54,852 nucleotides of DNA from Sphingomonas aurea (GTDB lineage: Bacteria > Pseudomonadota > Alphaproteobacteria > Sphingomonadales > Sphingomonadaceae): positions 1 to 54,852 of the forward strand of contig NZ_JAUUDS010000013.1 of assembly GCF_030678875.1 (NCBI RefSeq), given 5' to 3'. Below, one piece after another: positions 26,535 to 34,458 of the stretch. Made by a program: the position numbers and the translations under genes. The notes below the pieces were generated by a model. It worked only from the letters and a program-made list of their open reading frames with translations, was not told the origin of the DNA and made no database searches. Each line of letters starts with the position of its first letter. Position 1 is the stretch's first letter.

Positions 26535-28426
26535 TTGGTGCCGCCTGCCATTTTCGCCGGTGAACGGCTCAGAGCCGCGACAACGTCGCCATAATCATCC
26601 TCAGCGCCTTCAACCCCGATCACGGCTGTTGAGGAGAGAGCGCGTTTTCGGCTGAGCCGTTCGTCCACGACATCCTCCACAGTGTCGGCTACCAGCAGCC
26701 GGTGAACGGTTACCGGCAGTTCCTGCCCGCGGCGATAGGCGCGGGCCGATGCCTGATCTTCCAGGGCGGGGTTCCACTCCGGGTTGTAGTGGATGACGTG
26801 ATTGGCAGCCGTAATATTCAGGCCCGCCCCGCCCGCCTTGGGGTTCAATATCAGCGCAGCGCCTCCGCGGACCTCGCTGAAGCGATCAATCATCGGCTGG
26901 CGATCGTCGATCGGCAGCCGGCCATCAATCACGCCGGCAAACACGCCAAACCGACGCTCCACATGGCGAGCGATCATGTCCGCCATGGCGGTGAACGATG
27001 TGAAAATGATGACTTTCTCGTTCCGCGCAAAAATCTCCTCGATCAGCTCGTCCAAACGCCGGAACTTCGAGAATGACATAGGGTCAGCGGCGTGGGAGCT
27101 GCCGTCCATCAGACTTGGATGGGCGCAGAACCTGCGAAGAGAGGTAAGGGCAACCAGCGTTGCCGCCGCACCATATTCGGCAGCAATCCGTTCCCGAATG
27201 GCGTCGTAGGCAGCTGCCTCGCTATCGTCGAGTTCAAGAACCTGCGGGATGTCGATGCGGGGTGGGAGGTCTTGGGCCACATCGGCGACGCGCCGTCGCA
27301 ACATCAGAGGCGAGACAAGCGGTTCGAGCATGGCTGCCCCATCCACGTCGTCGGCAAACTGTGCCTCGAACGCCTTCTGGTCGCCAAGGTGGTCAGGAAG
27401 CACAAAGTCCATGATTGACCATAGGTCCAGCAGGCGGTTCTCGATCGGTGTGCCGGTCACAGCCAAGCCCGCCCTACGCCTCAGGTGCTTAACCGACTTG
27501 GTCCGCTGGGCTTGCGGGTTGCGGATGAATTGCGCCTCGTCGAGGATAACCACTGCCCACTCGATCATGTTGAGAAGGCTGTTGTCGCGGACCACGCTGT
27601 CGTACGATGTAATTACAGCATCGAAGCCATGCAGGTCGGCAGGGCGGCCGGTCCGCTCAGGGCCATGGTGCTTCAGGACCTTCAGATGAGGCGCGAATTT
27701 GCCTATCTCGCGCCGCCAGTTTTCCAGCAGCGAGCCCGGCGCGATAATGAGGGCGGGGCTAAGCCGCCCTGCCCCCGCATCGCTGAGGGCACTGATGATC
27801 TGAAGTGTCTTACCGAGCCCCATTTCATCGGCGAGCAGGCCTCCTACCCCTTCGGCAAGCAGGAACTTCAGCCAGCGCCAGCCAGCAAGCTGGTATGAGT
27901 AGAGCGTGGCATCAACGCCAGCGGGCACATCATCAGCGGGCGGTGCAAACGCCAAGGGTGAGATCGGAAGGCCAGCCATGTGGTCCTCAACCGCGGCACC
28001 TGCCGTTGCCGCTTTCCTGAGCGCCAAGAACGAGCGCAACGACCGGGCAGCGCCGAGATCGATGCCAGCACTTTGCAACAGCTCCAAGACCTCTGCAGCG
28101 CCGGACGCGTCGATGGGATACCAGACCCCATCGGCGACGACATGCCCGCGCTCGAGATCGGCAGGATCGAGATCGAGTCTGATGCCGCGCACTGATCCCG
28201 AAATCGCGTACTTGGGGGACCCACTATCGTCACTGTCGTTAATCGTCAGTGCCGGAGCCAAAGGGTAGCGGGACGCCCTGACATTGGCAGCGCTTGTCGG
28301 GAGGTTTTGCGCTCCCGGATCGCGCTCAACCAGCGCTCCGTAAATTTCATCGGCAACGGGCAGCCGCGTCCCGCCGACATCGTCGGCGAGCCATAATTCC
28401 CTGCCACGTAGCTCCCACATTGGCAT
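26531..28426 (-). CDS. SWI2/SNF2-type DNA translocase
   Basis: A 631-residue SNF2-family protein: 180-residue N-terminal region of unknown fold, then Walker A DEMGLGKT (200-207), DEAQ box (296-299), TGTPIENRLLDLW, MLRRRVADVAQDLP, and the C-terminal RecA lobe (KAGGAGLNITAANHVIHYNPEWNPALEDQA split here, RAYRRGQ). It should translocate along DNA rather than unwind it. First gene of a leftward operon, coupled to the EcoRII-N gene by a 4-bp overlap. Confidence 0.9.
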   Translation of the reverse strand: MPMWELRGRELWLADDVGGTRLPVADEIYGALVERDPGAQNLPTSAANVRASRYPLAPALTINDSDDSGSPKYAISGSVRGIRLDLDPADLERGHVVADGVWYPIDASGAAEVLELLQSAGIDLGAARSLRSFLALRKAATAGAAVEDHMAGLPISPLAFAPPADDVPAGVDATLYSYQLAGWRWLKFLLAEGVGGLLADEMGLGKTLQIISALSDAGAGRLSPALIIAPGSLLENWRREIGKFAPHLKVLKHHGPERTGRPADLHGFDAVITSYDSVVRDNSLLNMIEWAVVILDEAQFIRNPQAQRTKSVKHLRRRAGLAVTGTPIENRLLDLWSIMDFVLPDHLGDQKAFEAQFADDVDGAAMLEPLVSPLMLRRRVADVAQDLPPRIDIPQVLELDDSEAAAYDAIRERIAAEYGAAATLVALTSLRRFCAHPSLMDGSSHAADPMSFSKFRRLDELIEEIFARNEKVIIFTSFTAMADMIARHVERRFGVFAGVIDGRLPIDDRQPMIDRFSEVRGGAALILNPKAGGAGLNITAANHVIHYNPEWNPALEDQASARAYRRGQELPVTVHRLLVADTVEDVVDERLSRKRALSSTAVIGVEGAEDDYGDVVAALSRSPAKMAGGTK

Positions 28427-28718
28427 GCTGTCCGCGCGTTTCCTTCCTCCACCGTCAGATGCTTGGCGGCGGTATGGAACATAGCGCGAAAGCCGGCAGC
28501 CTGGTCAACCGCTGTAGCGGCCGGTCCTGTGTAGTGCGCTCGTTGCAGGCCATGCTCTTCTCTATCCCCACCCTCCCCAAGGCCTGTCTGCAAAGCGGTC
28601 ATGATCCGCTGGGCACAGCGGTTATGGCGTTGAGCGATGAACGACCGAGGCAAATAGCGGTTGTGCCGTTCTGCCACTCTGCATAATATCAAAAGACCAT
28701 TATTGAAGGTGTGCACAC
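28427..28718. promoter_or_regulatory. Gap between SNF2 and parA with parA promoter
   Basis: No convincing gene is seen in these 292 bp. Near the right end a promoter reads rightward: -35 TTGTGC (28661-28666), 17-bp spacer, -10 TAATAT (28684-28689). This would start parA mRNA near 28696. The SNF2 operon must be promoted from the left part of the gap, but no clear signal was found. Confidence 0.5.
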
Positions 28719-28723
28719 GTGCA
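28712..28723. repeat. TGCA-CANN-TGCA motif, copy 1 (over parA start)
   Basis: TGCACACGTGCA covers the parA start codon. Similar motifs lie at 29340-29351 (TGCACACCTGCA, 17 bp before the next gene) and 29674-29693 (TGCA-CATT-TGCA-TGAA-TGCA, before repA), plus TGCAGCCTTGCA at 29300-29311. The position ahead of each gene of the block suggests an operator or centromere bound by ParA or its small partner. Confidence 0.5.
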
Positions 28724-29366
28724 TATTATCACACTTGCAGCGCAAAAAGGAGGTGTCGGTAAGACGACGCTGGCGGTCAATCTGGCGGTCGCTGCTGAAG
28801 CAGCCGGTCTCAAGACGGCTCTTTTTGACCTCGATCCGCAGGAGAGCGCGACCGCATGGAGCGAGCGACGGACGGCCGAGTTGCCCCACGTCGAGCCGAT
28901 CAGTGCGAGACGCCTCGACCAAGCGATTGATGCCGCCAAGGCCAACGGCTTTGCGCTTACGATAATCGACACACCGCCAGCGGCCGGCGCAGAAGCCGCC
29001 GCAGCAGCGCAGCGTGCCGATCTGGTAGTCATCCCCTGCCGTCCGTCGTTGATCGACCTCGATGCGATCAAGCGCACAGCGCAACTTATCGCCAGTACTG
29101 GGCGAACGGGCGTGGTCGTGCTCAATGCCGCTCCCCCTACCGCAACCACTTTGCTGGACGATGCCAGAACGCTTGCTGAGGCAACCGGCTTGCGGGTGGC
29201 ACGTGCTGTACTGCGTGAGCGTAGCGCCTACCGGGCGGCATGGCCTTACGGCTTGGGCGTCATAGAGCATGAGCCGAGAAGCAAGGCTGCCTTAGAGATT
29301 GCAGCCTTGCAACAACACATATTTGATGATCTGATGTCCTGCACACCTGCAAATGTGAAGGGTTGA
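28719..29366 (+). CDS. parA: ParA partition ATPase
   Basis: A 215-residue ParA/MinD ATPase: deviant Walker A AAQKGGVGKTTLAVNLA (residues 7-23), Walker B TIIDTPPAAG, and FDLDPQESATAW. It lacks an N-terminal HTH, so it is the short type Ib-like ParA; such proteins usually pair with a small DNA-binding ParB/G encoded next, as here. The GTG at 28719 lies within a TGCACA motif that may be its operator. Confidence 0.9.
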   Translation: MHIITLAAQKGGVGKTTLAVNLAVAAEAAGLKTALFDLDPQESATAWSERRTAELPHVEPISARRLDQAIDAAKANGFALTIIDTPPAAGAEAAAAAQRADLVVIPCRPSLIDLDAIKRTAQLIASTGRTGVVVLNAAPPTATTLLDDARTLAEATGLRVARAVLRERSAYRAAWPYGLGVIEHEPRSKAALEIAALQQHIFDDLMSCTPANVKG

Positions 29367-29368
29367 TA

Positions 29369-29668
29369 ATGGCGAAGCGGTCTTCTTTGCTGGCTCCGGC
29401 CATGTCCCCTCAATCGCGTTCCGAGCCTGAGCAGAACAATGCGCCGGCGGCCTCGCCAGCGGCACCAACTGCCACCGTGCCTCGGTCGAGCGGAAAGCGT
29501 CCAGGCAAGTACCACTTGGGTGCCTATTTCGACCCAGCCGATCCTACGGCCGAAGCCTTTCGGGTACTGGCGGCGCGAACCAGACGCAGCCATCAGGACC
29601 TCCTTGCCGAGGCGATCGGCGAGCTGGTCGCAAAGTACGATGCCGACAAGCAATTTGGCCGCTCTTGA
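29369..29668 (+). CDS. Small putative ParB/ParG-like partition partner
   Basis: A basic protein of 99 residues from ATG 29369. The disordered Ala/Pro-rich N-terminus is followed by a short domain (AEAFRVLAARTRRSHQDLLAEAIGELVAKYDADK) with a ribbon-helix-helix outline. It starts 2 bp after the parA stop and precedes repA. Size and place fit a ParG/ParB-like centromere binder, but no family match is certain. The frame opens 2 codons earlier with TTG. Confidence 0.65.
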   Translation: MAKRSSLLAPAMSPQSRSEPEQNNAPAASPAAPTATVPRSSGKRPGKYHLGAYFDPADPTAEAFRVLAARTRRSHQDLLAEAIGELVAKYDADKQFGRS

Positions 29669-29673
29669 TAATG

Positions 29674-29693
29674 TGCACATTTGCATGAATGCA
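29674..29693. repeat. TGCA motif array before repA
   Basis: Three TGCA boxes spaced 8 bp apart (TGCA-CATT-TGCA-TGAA-TGCA), 21 bp before the repA start. Likely operator controlling repA together with the copies at 28712 and 29340. Confidence 0.45.
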
Positions 29694-29714
29694 GAACGTC
29701 AGGATTGACGCCGC

Positions 29715-30668
29715 GTGACCAAACGCCAGAACCCCAACCCCGAGTTCGACCTTTTCATCCCGCTGATGGGCGACCTCCCGCTCAAAGACCAGCGGGAGAC
29801 GATGGAGCGGCCGTTCTTCTCGCTTCAGAAGCGCAAGCGGGTGAAGCCGATCGAGTACAGCAGCCCGGACGGCGAGACGTGGGTGAAGATCGAGGCGATC
29901 CCGGCTTATGGCATGGCGACCATCTGGGATGCCGATATCCTTATATGGGCAGCCTCAACGCTCAATCGGATGCGGGAGCAGGGGGTGAACGACTTGCCCC
30001 GGACGCTCAGAACCACGTCATACGACCTGTTGCGGGCGATCAAGCGCGATACCAGTGGGCGAGCCTATCAGGAGCTGCAAGCGGCACTCCAACGGCTTCA
30101 GACGACCTCTATATCCACGTCAATCCGCGCGCCGAAGCGGCGCACGAAAGCCGGTTTTAACTGGCTCGACAAATGGACGCTGGAGGTGGACCCCGACACG
30201 GACCAACCGCGGGGCATGACCATCACCCTGTCCGATTGGGTCTATGAGGGCATCATGGGAGAGAGATCGCTCCTCACCATGCACCAAGACTATTTCTTGC
30301 TGACCGGTGGGCTGGAACGCGCCTTGTATCGCATCGCACGCAAGCATGCCGGCAACCAGAAGGGCGGTTGGACGTGCCGGGTGGAGGTGCTGCGCGACAA
30401 GACCGGCAGCGACAGCAAGCCCAAGGAGTTCAATCGAATGCTCCGCAAGGTAGTGGAGGCCGACCAGCTCCCCGATTATGCGATGGAGCTGACGACGACG
30501 GCAGACGGTAGCCCTGCTGTGCTGTTTCGTCTTCGGGGGGAGGCCGAGGCGTTGGCGTTGACCGCTAGGTTGGAGGCGGAACAGGAACGACGGTATCGCT
30601 TCGACGCTGATCGCCGCCGCGCGACCGAGGTGGACGACCTCATGGATAGGCTCGCCGGCGGACGCTGA
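29715..30668 (+). CDS. repA: Replication initiator RepA (RPA family)
   Basis: A 317-residue initiator of the RPA type common on alphaproteobacterial plasmids: FDLFIPLMGDLPLKDQRETM, ERPFFSLQKRKRVKPIEY, PAYGMATIWDADILIWAAS, then a winged-helix segment (SGRAYQELQAALQRLQTTSI). It binds the iterons downstream and opens the origin. The GTG at 29715 has AGGA 9 nt before it. Confidence 0.9.
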   Translation: MTKRQNPNPEFDLFIPLMGDLPLKDQRETMERPFFSLQKRKRVKPIEYSSPDGETWVKIEAIPAYGMATIWDADILIWAASTLNRMREQGVNDLPRTLRTTSYDLLRAIKRDTSGRAYQELQAALQRLQTTSISTSIRAPKRRTKAGFNWLDKWTLEVDPDTDQPRGMTITLSDWVYEGIMGERSLLTMHQDYFLLTGGLERALYRIARKHAGNQKGGWTCRVEVLRDKTGSDSKPKEFNRMLRKVVEADQLPDYAMELTTTADGSPAVLFRLRGEAEALALTARLEAEQERRYRFDADRRRATEVDDLMDRLAGGR

Positions 30669-30672
30669 CTAT

Positions 30673-30865
30673 CGTGGTTTCACACACCGTCGTGAGCAGG
30701 GCACGATCCGAACCGTCTCGAAGGGGAACGGTGGGAGTGCAGAACCGACAGTAATCGCAGTGCCAATAGCCAGTTGATCATCGTGGGATCACACACCCGA
30801 GCGTCGTGGGATCACACACCCTACTATCGTGGGATCACACACCGAATCACGTGGGATCACACACC
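30673..30865. repeat. oriV iterons
   Basis: Four exact copies of CGTGGGATCACACACC start at 30782, 30805, 30828 and 30850 (22-23 bp apart, about two helical turns). A variant (CGTGGTTTCACACACC) lies at 30673, and a partial copy (GTGGGATCA) at 31185 reaches the coupling-protein stop. This is a classic iteron array for RepA, directly 3' of repA. Confidence 0.92.
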
Positions 30866-30892
30866 GGGCCTATCTGGAAAGCCGCAGAAGTC

Positions 30893-30965
30893 CTCACTTT
30901 TTTGGCTCATTTTTGAGCCTTAACCTTCTTAACGATTCCTATTTAACAGAATCATTTAACCGCAA
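30893..30965. other. AT-rich origin region and hairpin
   Basis: After the iterons comes an AT-rich tract (TTTTTTGGCTCATTTTTGAG, AACCTTCTTAACGATTCC, TATTTAACAGAATCATTTAA), the likely DNA unwinding element. It contains a small hairpin GGCTCA-TTTT-TGAGCC. No gene is seen between repA and 31190. Confidence 0.65.
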
Positions 30966-31190
30966 CGCACCGCTCAGTCGGCAGAAGAAAGACATGCGGA
31001 ATTGGCCTTACAGGCCAATGCCCTTTTGATACGTGCCGGCTAATGCCGTCACAGAAGCGGCCTATTGGCCGCAGGATTCCGAGAGAAGCCGATCCGATCC
31101 GGCGGTGTGTGACTGTCAGCGTCGCGCAGGTTGAGAGGCGGGAAGGCACACTATCACGATGCCTATCGTCCGGTATTCCGGTGTGTGGGA

Positions 31191-32732
31191 TCAGGCCGGA
31201 TCATAAAGCCCGGCGAACTCGCGTTCCGCATAGTAGCGGATTTTCCCGACGACGAGCGGGTGCTGGCCTTGCCGCAGCAGTAGGAGATCGTCGGGGTTCA
31301 TCCGCATGATTTCATCCGGCGTCGCCAGCCGGCGTGCGGCGACGTGGCCACTGGCGCTTTCCGAGCGGGTGCCATCGCTGAAGATGCTCGCCGGGTTGGA
31401 GGTGCCGAAGGTCTGATATTCGATGGTGGTGTCGCCGATCGTGCGCGAGAGCATGTCGGCGGTGGCAAGGTCGTTGACCCCGAACGTCTGGATCACGCCG
31501 GCGTTGGACATGAAGGTGCCGGCGCGTTCGCCATAGGTGGCTTTGAGCTGGTGCATGTCCTGGAGGATCGGCCAGAGCTGCATCCCGTAACCCGCCATCA
31601 GTCCCATCGCGCGCTCCACCGGATCGAGGCGGCCGAGCGCGGCGAACTCGTCGAGCAGGAACAGGACCGGGCGTTCCGGCCGGGCAGGGGAACGCGCCAT
31701 GTCGGTGACGGCCTGGCTCACCAACAGCCGCAGCCAGCGGGCATAGGTATCGAGCCGATCGGGCGGCAGGCACAGGAACACCGTGCCGCACCGCTCCTTC
31801 AGGTCCGCAAAACGGAAATCGGACGCCGACGTGCTGTCCACGATGCGGGGACTGTCCAGAAAGTGGGTGTGACGTTGGGCGGACGACAGCACACCGGCGG
31901 CCTCGCGATCGGACTTGCCGAGATGGCGATTGGCGGCGCGTGCGATCAGGCCGTGCGCGCCGGCGCTGGCCTGCATGTCGGCGAGCAGCGCGGCGAAGCC
32001 GGCGGGATCGCGGGTGAGCTTGTCGCGCACCGTCGCCAGCGTGGCGAGGGCAGGGGGCTCGTGGATGACGGTGTGCAGGATGATCCCGGCGATCAGCGCC
32101 TTGGCTTCCTCGTTCCAGTGCGCCTCGCCCGATTGTCCCGGCGCATCGTGGACCAGTGCGTCGGCGACCGTCTGTGCGTCTTCCGCGAGGTCCGGGCTGG
32201 CGGCATCGAGCCACGCCAGGGGGTTGTAGCGGGCCGCTGGACGGCCGGAGACGCCGAACGGGTCCAGACACCACACATCGCCCTTCCTTGCGCGCGTACG
32301 GGCCGTGACGCGGGCATTCTCGCCCTTAGGGTCGATGCAGATCACCGAACGGTCGAGCAGCAGCAGATTGGGGATGATCGTGCCGACACCCTTGCCTGAC
32401 CGGGTGGGCGCCATCGTCAGCAGATGCGCCGGGCCGTCATAGCGCAACAGCTTGTTGTTGCGGCCCGATCGGCCGATGACGAGATCACCCGAGCCTTCCA
32501 GCTTCGCCAGGTCGCGGCGATCGCCGAAGCGGGCCGAACCCATCAGCGTGTTGCGAGCTTGCCCACGACGATTGAACTTCCAAATACCGAACAGGACTAG
32601 GCCGGTGAGCAGGAACGGCACGTCGGTCGCGATTTCGCCGACACCGAATATGCCCTTGAGCCAGCTATTGCTTGCCATCAGGACGACGAAGCCGATCAGC
32701 AGCGCCCAGAGCGGACCGATCCGCGGCGGCAT
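31191..32732 (-). CDS. traG: Type IV coupling protein (TraG/VirD4)
   Basis: A 513-residue coupling ATPase: two N-terminal membrane helices (ALLIGFVVLMASNSWL, DVPFLLTGLVLFGIW), Walker A APTRSGKGVG (about 107-116), Walker B VLFLLDEFAALG, and a C-terminal region with LPPDRLDTYARWLRLLV. It links the relaxosome to a secretion channel, which must be supplied by another plasmid. Its start overlaps the stop of the next gene upstream (TGATG). Confidence 0.9.
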   Translation of the reverse strand: MPPRIGPLWALLIGFVVLMASNSWLKGIFGVGEIATDVPFLLTGLVLFGIWKFNRRGQARNTLMGSARFGDRRDLAKLEGSGDLVIGRSGRNNKLLRYDGPAHLLTMAPTRSGKGVGTIIPNLLLLDRSVICIDPKGENARVTARTRARKGDVWCLDPFGVSGRPAARYNPLAWLDAASPDLAEDAQTVADALVHDAPGQSGEAHWNEEAKALIAGIILHTVIHEPPALATLATVRDKLTRDPAGFAALLADMQASAGAHGLIARAANRHLGKSDREAAGVLSSAQRHTHFLDSPRIVDSTSASDFRFADLKERCGTVFLCLPPDRLDTYARWLRLLVSQAVTDMARSPARPERPVLFLLDEFAALGRLDPVERAMGLMAGYGMQLWPILQDMHQLKATYGERAGTFMSNAGVIQTFGVNDLATADMLSRTIGDTTIEYQTFGTSNPASIFSDGTRSESASGHVAARRLATPDEIMRMNPDDLLLLRQGQHPLVVGKIRYYAEREFAGLYDPA

Positions 32733-33013
32733 CAGCAGCTCGCGCCGGCCGGAGTGATCGCCAGCGCCGGATCGGCATCGGGATGGCCGAGCAGCCTGAG
32801 AAGGATTTGCGTGGCGAGGGTAGGGGGCACGCGTTCGTCGCGCATCATCTCGAACAGCGCGTCATCCTCAGGCGTCAGCGGTATGCCTTCGATCGCGAGG
32901 TTGGCGCGGGCGTCCTCGTCGTCCTCGCGCCACATCGTGTCTTCGGCCGGCGTTCCGCGAACATAGTCGAGCGCACGGACTTCGCTTCGCAGCGTATCGA
33001 GGTCGATCCTCAT
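32732..33013 (-). CDS. Small protein, VbhA-like antitoxin candidate
   Basis: A 93-residue acidic protein. Its middle (ARANLAIEGIPLTPEDDALFEMM) resembles the helix of VbhA-type antitoxins, with the EG pair kept and the usual Ser/Thr four residues before it replaced by Asn. The ATG at 33013 has AAGGA 7 nt upstream; Met codons up to 33034 overlap the next gene. No Fic toxin is present, so either it pairs with the gene upstream or it is a transfer-region accessory. Confidence 0.45.
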   Translation of the reverse strand: MRIDLDTLRSEVRALDYVRGTPAEDTMWREDDEDARANLAIEGIPLTPEDDALFEMMRDERVPPTLATQILLRLLGHPDADPALAITPAGASC

Positions 33014-33030
33014 GGGGCTGTCCTTCATCA

Positions 33031-33717
33031 TCATGGCACGTCGGCTAGGTTCGCTACGCCGTCCGCCATCGACCGGGCGAACCCCCGCAGGATGCCGACG
33101 TGCCGGACGAAAGCGGCGCGATCGAGAACGATCGGATCGCCCAGCGCCGGCAAAGGCTGTTTGGCGGTGGAGGCTGTGGCGAGACGATTGAGGGCGCGTT
33201 GATTAAAGACAGGGATGCCGTGCGCACAAAGATTGCGGATCGTGACCGCCTCCACCACGCCACGACGACCCCCCTTGAAGTTGGACCATTTGCGGCCGCC
33301 CAGCTTCAGGACGGTCGCGCCCCAAACCTCAACCGGCGTGGCGGTGATCCAATGCTCGGCGGCCTGGTCGATCGGCACGACGGCATCGAGGCCCGCGAAT
33401 GCGGCGCGCGGGATGCCCTTGCCGGTGTGCAGCGTCTCGACCAGCTCGCGGCCGAGGTCTTCGACCAGTGCGACGTAGGACGGAAACAGCACACGATAGA
33501 GCTGCTGCCCGTCGTTGAGGACGGCGGTGAACTCGCCCAGGTCGCACTTGAAGTTGGAGCCGGCCGGGTCGGTGATAACTAGCGGCGCTTCGGACGCGAT
33601 CGGGAAGCCGTTCACGTAGGTCCGGTAGGAGGCCAGCGCCATTTCGCAGGCCAGACGAAAGCGCGTCAGGTCACGCCATCGATCCCACATGCCGTAGCGA
33701 ACCCACGCCATTCCCAT
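33031..33717 (-). CDS. Hypothetical protein with a HEPN-like motif
   Basis: A 228-residue protein of no recognised family. Near the C-terminal third it has VTIRNLCAHGIPVF, which matches the R-x4-6-H active-site pattern of HEPN ribonucleases. The first half is mixed alpha/beta without clear motifs. It lies between traD and the VbhA-like gene and overlaps the latter's upstream Met codons. A toxin role is possible but rests only on this motif and position. Confidence 0.45.
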   Translation of the reverse strand: MGMAWVRYGMWDRWRDLTRFRLACEMALASYRTYVNGFPIASEAPLVITDPAGSNFKCDLGEFTAVLNDGQQLYRVLFPSYVALVEDLGRELVETLHTGKGIPRAAFAGLDAVVPIDQAAEHWITATPVEVWGATVLKLGGRKWSNFKGGRRGVVEAVTIRNLCAHGIPVFNQRALNRLATASTAKQPLPALGDPIVLDRAAFVRHVGILRGFARSMADGVANLADVP

Positions 33718-33722
33718 CGCCC

Positions 33723-33941
33723 CTATGTTGTCGTTTCCGCTTCCGCATCGAAGGCACGTTTGCCTCGCCGCTTCCAGAGCGTAACCATGTCGCCGGTATT
33801 GTCGTCGCGAGCACGTCCGACCAGCTCCAGAAGCGCGCCGTAGATGGTCGCGCGATCGTCGTCGGTGAGATCGACCAGTCCGGCCTTTTGGACGAGGCCG
33901 CCCAATTCGATCAGGTGGCGGGTGCGTTCGCGGCGTTGCAC
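33723..33941 (-). CDS. traD: Conjugal transfer protein TraD (small, Ti type)
   Basis: A 72-residue protein of the Agrobacterium TraD type: RRERTRHLIELGGLVQKAGLVDL, TDDDRATIYGALLELVG, WKRRGKRAF. It is a small relaxosome accessory. The GTG at 33941 gives the family's usual length and follows traC by 13 bp; the frame runs on upstream only as a shadow of traC. Confidence 0.8.
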   Translation of the reverse strand: MQRRERTRHLIELGGLVQKAGLVDLTDDDRATIYGALLELVGRARDDNTGDMVTLWKRRGKRAFDAEAETTT

Positions 33942-33954
33942 GACCCAGCCCCTG

Positions 33955-34284
33955 CTATCCGTTCGCCGCTGACCCGCTTCCGTCCGCAGCGTCGCCGCTC
34001 GGTTCAGTCGCAGCGCCCGGTCCGTCGATTGCAGCAGCGCCGCCACCTTTGCGCCCGCGCCGTTGAAAGAAGGCCGCGCCCTTCGCGCGCCATGCCTCCT
34101 TCGCGCTCGCATCCTTCGATCCGATCGCGTCGAGCAGCACGCCCGCGAGTGTTTCAGCATCGAGCGCATCGGCTCCGGTAGCGGTGACGAGCTGGCCGAG
34201 CTGTTCGACCCGCTTCGCCTTCAACGCACGGGCCTTGTCACCCAGCGCCTTCAGTTCGGCGTCGTAGTCGCGAACTTTCCGCAT
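33955..34284 (-). CDS. traC: Conjugal transfer protein TraC-like
   Basis: A 109-residue protein starting MRKVRDYDAELKALGDKARALK, typical of Ti-type TraC relaxosome proteins, with a coiled-coil-like N-terminus, a conserved LAGVLLDAI segment and a Gly/Ala-rich tail. It is read away from oriT, opposite to the relaxase, as in traCDG operons. Confidence 0.8.
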   Translation of the reverse strand: MRKVRDYDAELKALGDKARALKAKRVEQLGQLVTATGADALDAETLAGVLLDAIGSKDASAKEAWRAKGAAFFQRRGRKGGGAAAIDGPGAATEPSGDAADGSGSAANG

Positions 34285-34400
34285 CGCCTTTACCCTTCCG
34301 CGTATCGACCGGTAGCATCCTAGCACCTCGACCACGTCGGTAAAGCCGTAACAGCGCAGAAGAACCAGCAAGTCAGTCAGGAGATGCGAAGCAGATCATG

Positions 34401-34429
34401 AGTGCGCGCTTATACGTCGTTGCCGACGT
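34401..34429 (-). other. oriT: Origin of transfer (oriT) with nick site
   Basis: In the 174-bp gap between traC and traA. Minus strand: a hairpin ACGTCG-GCAA-CGACGT (34429-34414) followed by TATAAGCGCGCACT (to 34401). The latter resembles the Q-type nick consensus TAAGTGCGCCCT. The hairpin plus nick arrangement and the flanking divergent tra genes match Ti/RSF1010-type oriT. Confidence 0.75.
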
Positions 34430-34458
34430 GCGCTCCAAAGTGCATGGTACTGGACGCA

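Noticed and set aside
30782..30865. CRISPR array
   Set aside because: Repeats are 16 bp with 6-7 bp spacers, next to repA and without cas genes; they are iterons.
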